Assembly: GCF_001411555.2 (NCBI RefSeq)
Contig: NC_049909.1
Span: 7,633,485-7,697,484, forward strand
Direction of reading: 5' to 3'
From: Juglans regia
Taxonomy: Eukaryota > Streptophyta > Magnoliopsida > Fagales > Juglandaceae
Length of the DNA stretch: 64,000 nucleotides
The notes below the pieces were generated by a model that was not told where the DNA came from, searched no databases, and saw nothing but the letters and a program-made list of their open reading frames with translations. A program made the position numbers and the translations under genes. Below, piece after piece: positions 11,274 through 24,254 of this stretch; position 1 is the stretch's first letter, and every line of letters starts with the position of its first letter.

Positions 11274-12921
11274 GGATTGACTAATGCTCCAGTGGCTTCT
11301 ATGGATTTAATGAACCGTACATTCTAGGAGTACGTAGACCAATTCGTTATCATATTTATTGACGATATCCTCTTTTATTTTAAGAGCCCGAAGGAGTGTG
11401 TAAAGCACTTGGAAGTGGTCCTACAAATTTTAAGGGAGAAGAAATTGTATGCGAAACTGACTAAGTGTGAGTTTTGGCTACAAAAGATTTCTTTTCTTGA
11501 CCACATAGTGTCGAAAGAAGGGATCTCTGTGGATCCTTCAAAGGTCGAGGCAATTGTATAATGTCCTAGACCTAAGACGGTCCAAGAGATCAGGAGCTTT
11601 TGGTCCTTGCAGGGTATCATCGGAGATTTTTCAAAGGATTTTCCCACATTGCAGTACCCATGATAAAGCTCACCAGGCAAGGGGAGAAATTTATATGGAC
11701 TAAGGAGTGTGAGAAAAGCTTCCAGGAGTTGAAAGAGAAGCTTGTGATGGCGCCTGTTCTAACTATACCTTCGGGTACAGGTGGTTTCGTGATATACAAC
11801 GACATGTCACACCAAGGCTTGGGATGTGTCCTAATGTATCGTGGGAGAGTTGTAGCTTATGCCTCACGCCAACTCAAGGATTATGAGCGCAACTACTTGT
11901 CCCATGACCTAAACCTAGCAATAGTTGTCTTCGCCTTAAAGATTTGGCTACATTACTTGTACGGGGAGCGCTGTGAGATCTACACGGATCACAAAATTCT
12001 TAAATATTGCTTCACCCAAAAGGAATTAAATGTGAGACAGCGCAGGTAGTTGGAGCTGATAAAGGATTTTGATTGTACCATCAACTACCATCCCGGCATG
12101 GCTAATGTTGTGGCAGATGCCCTCAGTAGGAAGTTTTCTTCTGGTATCCTTGTGAGCATGTACACCCCTCATAAATTTATTCTTTATTCTCCTGGACATG
12201 GAGAAGCTTGGAGTGGAGGTGGTGAGGGATGTATAGGCAAGGTTAAGTACCCTGGTTCTTGGTCCGACAGTATTGGACCAGATTAAAGCTGCTTAGAATG
12301 AAGATGTCAACCTCTTGAAGATCAAGACAGAGGTTTCAGAAGGGGAGCAACTCGACTTTATTGTTTCTGAGAATGGGTCCCTGCAGTTCAAGGGGAGACT
12401 TTGTGTACTAGCAGAGCAAGAATTGTGCAATCTACTACTGAGGGAGACTTACAGGTCTTTATACACAGTGCATCCGAGTAGCACCAAGATGTATCGAGAC
12501 CTGAGACAACACTATTGGTGGAGCGGAATGAAGAGGGATGTATGTAATTTTGTAGCTCAATGTCTGACATGCCTGATGGTTAAGTCCGAGCATCAAAGGC
12601 CTCTAGGAACACTACAACCATTACCAATCCCAGTTTGGCCATGGGATAAGATTAGCATGGACTTCATGACAGGATTTCCTAAAGCCCCGGGCGGACAAAA
12701 CTCAGCATGGGTGATCGTCAATAGGTTATCCAAGATAGCTCACTTCATCCCTATTCAGATGACCTATTAGATGAGCAAATTAGCATAACTATGGGTTTGA
12801 GAGTTTGTCAGACTACATGGGGTTCCATCCAAGATCATGTCGAATTGTGATTCGCGGTTCACGTCAGTGTTTTGGAGGAGTGTGCAAAAGAATATGGAGA
12901 TAGAGTATTTCTAAGGGTAGC
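11274..12921 (+). pseudogene. Reverse transcriptase (second part), RNase H and integrase of element C
   Basis: It continues reverse transcriptase with 'GLTNAPVASMDLMN', the catalytic-box match 'FVIIFIDDILFY' and 'AKLTKCEFWL'. RNase H follows with '[14 protein letters not shown]', '[13 protein letters not shown]' and '[11 protein letters not shown]'. Integrase follows with an HHCC zinc region ('HPSSTKMYRDLRQHYWW', 'CLTC') and the first core aspartate region 'ISMDFMTGFP'. The second aspartate motif, usually SDRD, reads SNCD, so a catalytic aspartate looks lost. Several in-frame stops (for example before 'EYVDQF' and after 'NVRQRR') break the frame. The text ends at the insertion of complex A and resumes beyond it. 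Confidence 0.85.
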
Positions 12922-15900
12922 TGTAACAGCCCGCTAGAAATTCATTGGTGGAATTTCTATTGACTTCAGGAATCTCGTAAAAACTTATGAATTGACCAAT
13001 CGCATATGTTTTAGTCTGTCAACATAGTCAGTGTCATCACTCACTATGGTGCTAGAAATACGAGTTTTATTTATTTGAGGTGGTTAGAAGTGTCAGAATG
13101 CATTATGGTCTACGCCATCAGACTCAATGGATTATTTAGGATTTTATGGCGCAATAACCTATTTTCATAATTCCGGACGAAACGTCTGTTAGAAATTATG
13201 AAATTATTTTTAAGGGCACTTCGAGGTTGTATTTCGGTAAAATATTTTCATTGTAGGTTAATATGAATATTTAAGAATTTTTACTGTTAAGTTTATGATT
13301 CACTTTTTCGGATTGAATAGTAATCTCGATAAGCGCACCAAATGCAGTGTTTCAAAATCACGGTGTGGAATGTCCAAATTAGATTAGACAAATTTTATTT
13401 AGACACTTAGCAAGATCTTAGCCACATCTAGTGAATAATATTATATACTTGGCACCATGAGGAACGTTTGTTGGATTTGAAGGAATCAAGGTGTGAGATT
13501 ATGCCACCTAAGCAAAACTTTGTTTTATATGATCAACCAAATTGTGCCAGATCAAAGAGGGTTTCCATCCTAGTAAAACCCTAAATGGTGGGAGTCCAAA
13601 TGAAAGCCCAAAAACATTGTTGAAACCGGAACCCTAAACAGTTTCCCCAAAACCCTAAAGTTGGCCTTTAAACCAGTTCTAATCCGATTTTTAGTATTGT
13701 GTTTAATCACTTGATTAAATCACTTCCACATGCTATTAATCCTTCAAATTTGTGTTAGAAAATCTTTATCCAACCTTCTTAACCTTGAAAAATTGATTGG
13801 ACCAAGTGATATTGGATTTGGGCTTGATAGCAACCCAAACCCTCTTTAAACCCCAAAATTTAGACTCATTCGGTTTAGGCCCATTAAGGCCCACGAATTT
13901 GGTCACCATAGGATTGCTTCATGGCTAAGTTTTGTACCCCCACTTAGCTGGCCAGATCATTACAAGAAGGGCCTAGAAGGTTCTTGAAATACAAAGCTAA
14001 AGGGCCACCTCACTCTTTCACTCTTACACTCCACTTTGAGAAAAGATCTTGGACTGATTTTTATGAGAAGAGAAGGCCAACACTCAACCTTTCCTTCAGT
14101 CCTATCACCTTCCATAACTTTTGTAAGAGGCTCTCCAGTCCACTTCCCATGAAAAACAACGCTCCTTTACACTTTTCCTCCATAGAACATAAAAGACACT
14201 CTCAGACAGTTTTTCGTAACTCGTTTGAATGCCTGTTTCAAAGCTTTTGTTAGTATTTTCTCGCAAAGTTTCCTTCATGAAAGTTGTTTATTTTGGAGTA
14301 TAGTTTATGTGGATATCTTATTTGTTCCATTTGGAGATTATTTGATTGGTCAAAAGTTGTTTAGACTCCAGAAAGGTCATTCTAGGCGATAAATTGGAGA
14401 GTGTGTTATATTTTGGAATTTTTGACCAAGCTAATGAATAGATCTTGGCCCGAAATTTTTATGGAGTACTGTTAACATGTGTATATGATTATTGATTGAG
14501 GATTTGTTGCATGATTAAAAGTTTTGGTGAAATATTTTCTTAGGTCTAGAAACTTAGAAACTGGAAGAGGAAAAACAGTTTCTGTTTTGAGAAAGTTTAA
14601 ATCTTTTATGGTCTAATCTTATTCCAATGGCTTTGATATTTTTATTGGAAGATCCTAAGCATCTTATATACATTTTAGAATGTTATTCTAAAGATATTTG
14701 ATGTTAGTTTCGAAGATATGAAATTTTATGCATTGAGATATTTGGTTAGGCCAAAGTGATGATGTTCTTGGCTAAATTTATGTTTTGGTTGATGTTTAAC
14801 CATGTGATCTTGAGTTTGAAGCTTGGATCAGTTTTAGGACACCTTTTTAAACCATGTGATGTTTTGGTTTGAAGATCACTTATTTATAAGTCATGGATCA
14901 ACAGGTTGATCAAAACAAGTTAGAAACAAAATTCTGTTTTGAACTTAGAAGAAAAACCAAAAAGTTCAAATATGGTTTTAGTGATTTTGATGACTTTTGT
15001 TCATGATTCAAAACATGATTATCCTTAGGAATATGTTATGAGTATAGTAGAAGAAAAAATTTAGTTTAAAGTTTTGAGATTTGAAAGAACTACAACAAAA
15101 ATCAAAGGAAATAGCCTTTGTAAGTTTCGGTCCTATAGAGTTTTAATGGTTGTGTTTTGTTATAAATTTGTCTGAATTGAAATTTGAGTTTAGGACAAAA
15201 TTTACATAAGGTATGTAAATTTGGTGATTTTTTGAGTTAGGATGCAAAATCCTTAAGTTAGGGGTAAAATGGTCATTTTCTCACATGTAGAGGGTAAAAT
15301 AGTAATTTTATCTAAGTTGATATTTCTCCATATTCCTTATTCTTAGTGATTAAATTCTAATTTTTAGAAATCTCTACTTTCAGTTTCTCGTGATCGCACT
15401 TGAGTTTTCTTTAGAAGCGCGAAGACTGAAGTAAGTTAGTTTTGAACTTACTATCAGTTTAATGTGCATGAGTGATAAGTAAGGGAACTAAAGTGTATGT
15501 TTGCATGTTATCATATGTGTCATGCCAAGTCATTACATATTTATCTGTTACACAGAATTTATTCTGTCATGAATTATTCATCTGTTACACAAGATATTCT
15601 ATCACGTATTACTATACATTACTATACATTGCAAGTATGTCATGTTAAGTTAAGTATGCCATCTGGGACATGTATTTCATGTCACGTAATATTCACTATC
15701 ACATGTTACGCTATGTTAAGAAATGTTGTCTGTTACATGTATGCCATGTTATGAAATGTTTTATGTTACATTTATGTTTCAAAGTATGTCATGTCTGTCC
15801 TCTTACGTTCATGTCACGTTACGCAAAGTCAATATTTCTGTCTTTTATGTTACGTTTATGTCATGTTCATGTTACGTCACGTTAAGAAATATCATGTTTA

Positions 15901-16348
15901 CCAGTTAAGTTATTCACGTCAATCACGACCCTAAGCGCTTGGATAGTGTAATATCCTAGTGGAACTCCTTTGTTCACGCTGGAGTGTCTAAATATGTGTG
16001 AAATTTCCTAGGTTGACGAAGTATAGTCAACAGGTTGCGAATGAGGCCTAATTAGCTGGTCACCGGAGCGCTCCAGGCACTAACGCCGATGGAGCCACAC
16101 ATTATGTTACGTGTGTCCACAGCAAGTGTGGCACAAACAAATAAATCATGGGGCCACAACAACTATGGAGCATGAAGTATGGGGCCACAACAACTATGGA
16201 GCGTACACTACTTGAGACACAGTAATTGTGACACGTAGAATACGTGGGGCCACAACAATTGTGGAGTACGTATTAACACACTCACAGCTAGTATAGAAAC
16301 CTGTGATGTGATGCGGTAATTGGAAGGGACACACGGCTCAAGGGGACC
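12922..16348 (+). repeat. 5' LTR of complex A, first part
   Basis: It starts TGTAACAGCCCGCTAG right after target repeat GTAGC. It runs to 'aaggggacc', where solo LTR B is inserted; the remainder resumes beyond B. Joined, the LTR would be about 4.4 kb, equal to the intact B copy. It contains an exon-like 47-nt block (15384-15430) and a cluster of CCACA...TGTGG dyads near 16120-16265. Confidence 0.9.
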
Positions 16349-18828
16349 TGTAACAGCCCGCTAGAAATTCATTGGTGGAATTTCTATTGACTTTAAGAAT
16401 CTCGTAAAAACCCCATAAGTTTTTACGAATCGACCAATCGCATAGATTTTAGTCTGTCAACATAGTCAATGTTATCACTCACTACGGTGCTAGAAATATA
16501 AGTTTTATTTATTTGAGGTGGTTAGAAATTTCAGAATGCATTATGGTCTACGCTATTAGACTCAGTGGATTATTTAGAATTTTATGGCGCAATATCCTAT
16601 TTTCATAATTCCGGACGAAACGTCTGTTGTAAATTGTGAAATTATTTTTAGGAGAACTTCGAGGTTGAATTTCGGTATAATATTTTCACTGTAGGTTAAT
16701 ATGAATATTTAGAAATTTTTAGTGTTAAGTTTATGATTCACTTTTTTTAGAGTGAATAGTAACTTCGGTAAGCGCACCAATTGCAGTGTTTCAAAATCAT
16801 AGTGTGGAATGTCCAAATTAGGTTAGAGAAGTTTTATTTGGACACTTGGCAAGATCTTAGCCACACTTAGTGAATAATATTAGACACTTGGCGCCATGAG
16901 GAGCGTTTGATGGATTTGAAGGAATCAAGGTGTGAGATCATGCCACTCAAGCAAAACCTTGTTTCATCTGCTCAACCAAATTGTGCAAGACCAAAGAGGT
17001 TTTCAATCCTAGTGAAACCCTAAATGGTGGGAATCCAATTGAAAGCCCAAAAGTTTTGTTGAAATCGAAACCCTAAACTGTTTCCCCAAAACCCTAAAGT
17101 TGGCCTCTAAACATTTTCTAATCCGATTTCTAGCATTGTGTTTAATCACTTGATTAAATCACTTTCACATGCTATTAATCCTTCAAATTTGTGTTAGAAT
17201 ATCATTATCCAACCTTGTTAACCTTGAAAAATTGATTGGACCAAGTGATATTGGATTTGGGCTTGATAGCAACCCAAACCCTCTTTAAACCCCAAAATTT
17301 AGGCCCATTCGGTTTAGGCCCTTTAAGGCCCACGAATTCGGTCACCATAGGATTGCTTCATGGCTAAGTTTTGTACCCCCACTTGGCTGGCCAGATCTTT
17401 ACAAGAAGGGCCTAGAAGGTTCTTGAAAGACAAAGCTAAAGGGCCACCTCACTCTTTCACTCTCACACTCCACCTTGAGAAAAGATCTTGGTCTGATTTT
17501 TATGAGAAGAAAAGGCCAACACTCAACCATTCCTTCAGTCCTATCACTTTACATAGCTTGTGTAAGAAGCTCTCCAATCCACTTCCCATGAAAAGCAGCT
17601 CCCCTTTACACATTTCCTTCATAAAACACAAAAGACACTCTCGGACAGTTTTTGGTACCTCTTTTGAACGCCTGTTTCGAAGATTTTGTAGGTGTTTTCT
17701 CGCAAAGTTTCCTTCATGAAAGTTGTTTATTTTGGAGTCTAGTTTACGTGGATATCTTATTTGTTCCATTTGGAGATCAATTGTTTGGTCAAAAGTTGTT
17801 TATACCCCAGAAATGTCATTCTGGGCCATAAACTGGAGAGTGTGTTATATTTTGGAGTTTTTGACCAAGCTAATGAATAGATCTTGGTCCGAAATTTTTA
17901 TGGAGTACTGTTAACATGTGTATACGATTATTGGTTGAGGATTTGTTGCGTGATTAAAAGTTTTGGTGAAATATTTTCTTAGGTCTAGAAACTTAGAAAC
18001 TGAAAGAGGCAAAACAGTTTCTGTTTTGAGAAAGTTTAAATCTTTTATGGTTTAATCTTATTCCAATGGCTTTGATATTTTTATTGGAAGATCCTAAGCC
18101 TCTTATATACATGGTAGAATGTTATTTTGAAGATATTTGATGTTAGTTTCGAAGATATGCAACTTTATGCAAGGAGATATTCGGTTAGGCCAAAGTGATG
18201 ATGTTCTTGGCTAAATTTATGTTTTGGTTGATGTTTACCCATGTGATCTTGAGTTTGAAGCTTGGATCTGTTTTAGGACACCTTTTTTAACCAAGTGATG
18301 TTTTGGTTTGAAGATCACTTCTTTATAAGTCATGAATCAAGAGGTTGATCGAAACAATTTAGAAACAAAAATCTGTTTTGAACTTAGAAGAGAAACCAAA
18401 AAGTTCAAGTATGGTTTTAGTGATTTTGATGACTTTTGTTCATGATTCAAAACATGATTATTCTTAGGAATATGTTATGAGTATAGTAGAAGAAAAATTT
18501 TGGTTTAATCATGAGTTTTGAGATTTGAAAGAATTACAACAAAAAGCAAAAGAATTAGCCTTGTAAGTTTCGGCCATATAGAGTTTTGATGGTTGTATTT
18601 AGTTTTAAATTTTTCTGAATTGATATTTGAGCTTAGGACAAAATTTACATAAGGTATGTAAATTTTGGTGATTTTTAGAGTTAGGATGCAAAATCCTTAA
18701 GTTAGGGGTAAAATGGTCATTTTTTCACATAAACAGCGTAAAATGGTAACTTTACTCTAAGTTGATATTTTTCCATATTCCTAATTGTTAGTGATTAAGT
18801 TCTAATTTTTAGAAATCACTACTTTCAG

Positions 18829-18875
18829 TTTCTCGTGATCGCACTTGAGTTTTGTCTCGAAGCGTGAAGATCGAG
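18829..18875 (+). other. Exon-like 47-nt block in LTR B
   Basis: It is entered through 'actactttcag' and left through TCGAG|GTAAGTTAG, a near-consensus plant donor. The same block at the same length is seen at 15384-15430 and 25482-25528. In the third copy the acceptor AG reads AA. No transcript evidence is available. Confidence 0.45.
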
Positions 18876-19584
18876 GTAAGTTAGCTTTTAACTTACTATC
18901 AGTTTAATGTGTATGAGTGATTAGTAAGAGAACTAAATTGTATATATGCATGTTATCATATGTGCCATGCCAAGTCATTAGATATTTATCTGTTACACAA
19001 AATTTATTCTGTCATGAATTATTCATCTGTTACACAAGATATTCTGTCACATATTACTATACATTGCAAGTATGTCATGTTAAGTTAAGTATGCCATCTG
19101 TTACATGTATTTCATGTCACGTAATATTCACTGTCACATGTTACGCCACGTTAAGAAATGTTGTCTGTTATATGGTATGCCATGTTACGAAATGTTGCCT
19201 GTTACATGTATGACATGTTATGAAATGTTGTCTGTTATATTTATGTTTCAAAGTATGTCATGTCTGTCGTCTTACGTTCATGTCACGTTACGCTACGTCA
19301 AGATTTATGTCTTTTATGTCACGTTTATGTCATGTTCATGTTACGTCACGTTACGAAATGTCATGTCTGCCAGTTAAGTCATTCATGTCAATCACGACCC
19401 TAAGCGCTAGGATGGGGTAATATCCTAGTGGAACTCCTTTGTTCACGCTGGAGTGTCTAAATAGGTGTGAAATTCCCTGGGTTGACGAAGTACAGTCAAC
19501 AGGTTGCGAATGGGGCCTAATTAGCTGGTCACCGGAGCGCGCCAGGCACTAACGCCGATGGTGCCACACATTATGTTACGTGTG

Positions 19585-19742
19585 TCCACAGCAAGTGTGG
19601 CACAAACAGATAAGTCATGGGGCCACAACAACTGTGGAGCATGAAGTATGGGGCCACAACAACTGTGGAGCATACACTACGTGAGACACAGCAATTGTGA
19701 CACGTAGAATACGTGGGGCCACAACAACTGTGGAGTACGTAT
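19585..19742 (+). repeat. Cluster of CCACA-N5-TGTGG dyads in LTR B
   Basis: Five short dyads are spaced about 30-35 bases apart: 'ccacagcaagtgtgg', three copies of 'ccacaacaactgtgg' and 'cacagcaattgtg'. Most are preceded by 'gggg' and followed by 'agca/agta'. The spacing and symmetry suggest repeated protein-binding sites or small RNA hairpins. Confidence 0.7.
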
Positions 19743-20063
19743 TAACGCACTCACAGCTGGTATAGAAACCTGTGATGTGATGCGGTAATCGGCAGGGACA
19801 CATGGCTCAAGGGGACCTGTGTAGCACCCATATGGTCATGTTAATGATTAAGTCTATTGAATAAGATTCCAAGTTCAAGTCATGTTTCACGTTAAGTTAT
19901 GTTCAAGTTTACGATCACGCAATCATGGTAATCCCATGAGATAAGAATATGATTCAAGTTCATGTTATGTTATGTTTACGTTCACGTTATATTTCAAGTT
20001 CAGATTTATGTTATGTCATGCTCATGTTCAAGTTATATTTAAGGTCATGTTCAAATTATGCAT

Positions 20064-20160
20064 GTTCACATTCATGCTATGTTTCAAGTCCATGTTATGT
20101 TTCAAGTTCACGTTCATGCTATGTTTCAAGTCCATGTTATGTTTCAAGTCACATTCATGC
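20064..20160 (+). repeat. 42-bp repeats in LTR B
   Basis: Two units of 'ttcatgctatgtttcaag' plus 'tccatgttatgtttcaag' lie in tandem. The homologous sites hold three units (21010-21135), one unit (26615-26665) and three units (29840-29965) in the other copies. Confidence 0.7.
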
Positions 20161-20308
20161 TAAGCTTCAGTTTCAGTTTAAATTATGCTAGTTATGTTAT
20201 GTTATCTGTCAAGTTATGCTATGATTACTTATGATTTGATTATGCGTTCATGCTTTTACTGTCATGCTTGCATCATTAACCTGTGTGGAAGTTTCTTGTT
20301 AACTTGCT

Positions 20309-20357
20309 GAGATTTGTAATCAAATCTCTCTGTGGTAGTCCCAACTACCATTCCCCC
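20309..20357 (+). other. Two adjacent hairpins near the 3' end of LTR B
   Basis: The first is GAGATTTG-taat-CAAATCTC and the second TGGTAGT-ccca-ACTACCA, both perfect. They lie a few tens of bases upstream of the acceptor-like 'gctacag' at 20379. The first corresponds in position to the TGAGT/ACTCA dyad of other LTR families. Confidence 0.6.
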
Positions 20358-20778
20358 CGAATGGTAGATTTTGCTACAGGATCTGAAGGAGAACTGGGAA
20401 TCGACCAACTGGAAACGGTCAACTAAGCGATGGTGTGACGCAGATGGTAGTACAGCAGTTACCTCAGATTACTATTTGTATTTGTGGAGTTCAATCTCCA
20501 ACACTCTTTTGATCGCAACCATTTTGGACTAGTGTTGTGATCTCAGTTGTTTAGTACGTCATTATGTATGAAGTATGTTTTAAGTATTTGAGATATTTCA
20601 GTTTGGTGCATAGTATTGCTGAAGAAACAAATTATCCGCTGCGAATATTGCATAATGCTATATGCATGTTAGGAATATTGCATCTTATATGTCTTGAACG
20701 GGGCCAGGTAACCTTGTGTTGCATGTCTTGACGCTTCAAATGTCCGTCCGATCCCAAGCGGAATTTGGGGGCGTCACA

Positions 20779-21754
20779 GGACCTGTGTAGCACCCATATG
20801 GTCACTTTAATGATTAAGTCTATTGAATAAGATTCCAAGTTCATGCATTTCAAGTTCAAGTCATATTTCACGTTATGTTATGTTCAAGTTTACGTTCATG
20901 CAATCATGGTAATCTCATGAGACAAGAATATGTTTCAAATTCATGTTATGTTATGTTCACATTTACATTATGTTCCAAGTTCACATTTATATTATGCCAT
21001 GCTCAAGTTCATGTTATGTTTCAAGTCCATGTTACGTTTCAAGTTCACGTTCATGCTATGTTTCAAGTCCATATTATGTTTCAAGTTCATGTTCATGCTA
21101 TGTTTCAAGTCCATGTTATGTTTCAAGTCACGTTCATGCTAAGCTTCAGTTTCAGTTTAAGTTATGCCAGTTATGTTATGTTGTATGTCAAGTTATGCTA
21201 TGATTACTTATGATTTGATTATCCATTCATGCTTTTACTGCCATGCATGCATCATCAACTTGGGTGGAAGTTTCCTGTTAACTTGCTGAGATTTATAATC
21301 AAATCTCACTGTGGTAGTCTCAACTACCATTCCTCCCGAATGGTAGATTTTGTTACAGGATCTGAAGGAGAATCGAGAATCGACCAACTGGAAATGATCG
21401 ACTAAAAAATGGAGTGACGTAAAGGGTAGTACAGCAGTTACCTCTTTACTCCTTGTATTTGTGGCGTTCAATCTCCAACACTCTTTTTATCACAACCATT
21501 TTAGACTAGTGTTGTGATCTTAGTTGTTTAGTACGTCATTATGTATGAAGTATGTTTTAGGTATTCGGGATATTTCGTTTTGGTGCATAGTATTGCTGAA
21601 GAAAAAAATTATCCTCTACGAATATTGCATAATGCTATATGCATGTTAGGAATATTGCATCTTATATGTCATGAATAGGGGCAGGTAACCTTGTGTTGCA
21701 TGTCTCGAAGCTTCAAATGTCCGTCCGATCCCAAGCGGAATTTGGGGAGTCACA
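20779..21754 (+). repeat. 5' LTR of complex A, remaining part
   Basis: It begins with the second copy of target repeat GGACC and continues the interrupted LTR to its end GGAGTCACA, three bases before the PBS. It carries three units of the 42-bp repeat and the two hairpins near 21285-21330. Confidence 0.9.
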
Positions 21755-21757
21755 GGG

Positions 21758-21769
21758 TGGTATCAGAGC
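21758..21769 (+). promoter_or_regulatory. PBS of complex A
   Basis: TGGTATCAGAGC, the usual primer-binding site for plant initiator methionine tRNA, lies three bases after the LTR end. Confidence 0.9.
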
Positions 21770-21985
21770 AATACGTCTCTCGGTTTAAATCCACATGTCC
21801 TTAGGAAATGCACCAAATATTAGGCTTGAAATTTTAGTCTTCATTAGGCTTGAATTTCTTGAAGTATAAGAGATAGTATGTGGTTGTAACACGTGTACTT
21901 GTGTGATTTAGGAAGTGACATGACCCAAGGTAGGATATCTCAAAACCCTAAGGGAGTCACAAATTAGGATAATTAGAATACACCG

Positions 21986-22914
21986 ATGGATGGAGGATTC
22001 GCTGAAGCTGTACGTTTACTGACTGACATGCTTAGACAACAGCAACATCAGCAAGCACAAGTACCCAGACCCAAAGTCAGGGATTGTCTGTGTCAGAAGT
22101 TCTTGATCCATCGTTATCCAAACTTTTCTGGTAATGAAGAGCCACTAAAAGCCAAGAAATGGATTATGGATCTCGAAAGGACATACGAGATCTGTGGATG
22201 TGCTGAGAACCAGAAGGTTCTATATGTTGTATACCTATTCTAAGGAGAAGCTGGAATATGGTAGGATACACAAAGGCAACTTCTAGTTAGGGAACTAGGA
22301 AGTTTGGATGCATTGTCTTGGGAGAGATTTAAGGAAGAGTTGACAACGGATTCTTCCCAGATTCTATCAAACAGCTAAAGGCGCAGGAGTTCCCGACTTT
22401 AACTCAAGGCAGTTTGACCGCAGAGTAGTACGCCGCTAAGTTTATGGTGTTAGGAAGGTTTGCACCACCCTTGATTTCCACTCAAAGGATGCAGGCACGA
22501 AAGTTTTAAGCTGGACTTTAGCCATGGATCCATAGCCAAGTAGCTTGCCTAAGAATAAAGAATTACCAAGAGTTAGTAAACGTGGCCGCGATAGCAGAGG
22601 CTAAGCAGAGAGGTCTAGCAATCCAGATCAATACCGAATGAAAAAGAACTTCATTGTATGCTACTGAAGAAAATCTAGAAATGAAGAAGATGTTTACTGG
22701 ACCAGTTAAGGGAAAAGGCATCGAGACTGGAAGCTCAATACTGACCACGTACCCAATATGTGGGATGTCCGGAAAGAACCCTGGTGGCAAGTGCAAACTT
22801 ACCTTAGGACTCTATTTCAGATGTGGCCAACCTGACCACTTGATCAGAAATTGTCCCAAAAGAAGCCGGAGAAATGGAACTGTTCCCATTGGAAATTCCA
22901 AACCAAAGCCATGA
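21986..22914 (+). pseudogene. Gag of complex A
   Basis: The start MDGGFAEAVRLL is followed by the gypsy capsid pattern 'FLIHRYPNFSGNEEPLKAKKW' and 'LERTYEICGC'. After a frame break it continues as 'FFPDSIKQLKAQEFPTLTQG', 'YAAKFMVLGRFAP' and 'NYQELVNVAAIAEAKQRG'. It ends with a zinc knuckle 'YFRCGQPDHLIRNCPK'. The knuckle should be C-X2-C-X4-H-X4-C; the first cysteine is a tyrosine here. Several stops interrupt the frame. Gag would form the virus-like particle in the cytoplasm. It follows the PBS and leader as usual. Confidence 0.8.
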
Positions 22915-24254
22915 CCTCCAGTACTAGCTTAAGTGTATGCAGGTACTTCTAGAGATGCAGATGCTGACGCCCCATGAACTAAAGGAATTGGCCGTCACTG
23001 GTATCTTTCTAAGACCTCTATATTGTTAAGCTTATTTATGGTTGATTAGATTGCAATTGATGGTACTATTGCATTATTGATACTTTGGGTAAGTTAAATC
23101 ATTGAGGTTTATAACTTGTACGCAGTTTGATTCAAGCGAGGCCCTACTTTTAGTGATTGTGGTATTACACGAGAGCTCAGTTCGTACTCTGAATTGTTAC
23201 TAGGTGGTAAGAGTAACATTTCTCATTAAGAGTATTTCTATTCATACCAGTGTAGATATGAAATACCTTTTAGTAGTACGAGGAAGGATATTCAAGGTTG
23301 ATGAATTAATATCCCACGTATTTGGAGTTTGTTTTGATTCGAAGGTTACAGTGAAATTTGTGTTCGGAAGAGTACAGTGTGTGGGAGAAGCTTTGGCTTT
23401 TGTAGGATTCACTTATGATAATAGTTTTATCCAATCGCGAATAAATGGTTTCTAGCGAAGCATCGTGTTTGTGGAAACCTAGATTGCCCTTATATTAGAG
23501 ACATTTATATGGGGAGTAAAATCTTGTCTTGAGGATTTACGTGAACAGTAGGAACAAATTCTTTGAATTAGAGTCAGAATAAGAGGCAACTCATGATGGA
23601 TAGAAGAGCTATGTTAATCATAAGAGAGAAAGTCTTGAGTTGAGGTTAATAGCTGATCGTTTATCAAGGTACCACCTAGGAGGAGGAACGATTCGTGGTG
23701 ATTATGAAGGAGTAAGCTAGTCCTAGGCAGATATAATTCCTTGAGGAAATAAAATGTGAATTCAGTTGTGTATGGATTAAATTCTTCCGAATTGAACTGC
23801 ATGAATACTTGAAGTTTTAGATTTAGAAGGTATGTTGGTATGACTTGACCTACCTTGTAGAAGGATTCCAGTACAAATTGATATAATTTGAGAGGAAGAG
23901 AGTTAAGAATGGAACATATATATACACGTTGTGGATAATTCTTTGAATAGTGAAGAGAATAGTGATTTCTTTTAAGCAAGGATTCAGTATCCTAGAAGGT
24001 CAGCCTAGAAGTCATTAAGTTTAGGCAATAACCTTTGGGATTGTTATACCCTAATGTTATAGTGGTAGTTATTTTCTATAACCATGTGATGGTTATAGAT
24101 AAGAATAGTTCACTACAAGAGGAAGGCGTTACCTCAGGAAGAACGATACCTGCCCCTTGGGCGTGATGAGGCATCTAGTGATGGGCAGTAGGCTGGTAAG
24201 CAACTTCTTTTTTTGAGCATATTTTATGTTTGTACTTGCGTCGATTTCGAGGAC
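22915..24254 (+). other. Decayed remainder of the internal region of complex A
   Basis: No protease, reverse transcriptase or integrase could be recognised, and a normal pol would need about 3.5 kb. The last bases 'gtcgatttcgaggac' resemble the end of a gypsy polyprotein just before the polypurine tract, and the LTR follows at once without TGTAA. A deletion therefore removed the polypurine tract and the first LTR bases. Open frames here are short and unlike known proteins. Confidence 0.5.

Larger units (their letters stand above)
16349..20778 (+). mobile_element. Solo LTR B nested inside the LTR of its own family
   Basis: A complete 4430-bp LTR, TGTAACAGCCC...GGCGTCACA, is flanked by the direct repeat GGACC (16344-16348 and 20779-20783). 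The host LTR continues exactly where it broke off, at TGTGTAGCACCC. This explains the apparent duplication of the last 0.97 kb (19818-20778 against 20784-21754) without any tandem-duplication event. It carries an exon-like block, a dyad cluster, 42-bp repeats and two adjacent hairpins near its 3' end. It is the best reference copy for this LTR family. Confidence 0.92.

Noticed and set aside
19585..19742. CRISPR-like spaced repeats
   Set aside because: The repeats are short dyads inside a plant LTR; there are no unique spacers of fixed length and no cas genes, and the DNA is eukaryotic.
19813..21754. Tandem duplication of a 0.97-kb unit within the LTR
   Set aside because: The GGACC repeats around a complete TG...CA unit starting at 16349 show a nested solo LTR, which explains the duplicate fully.
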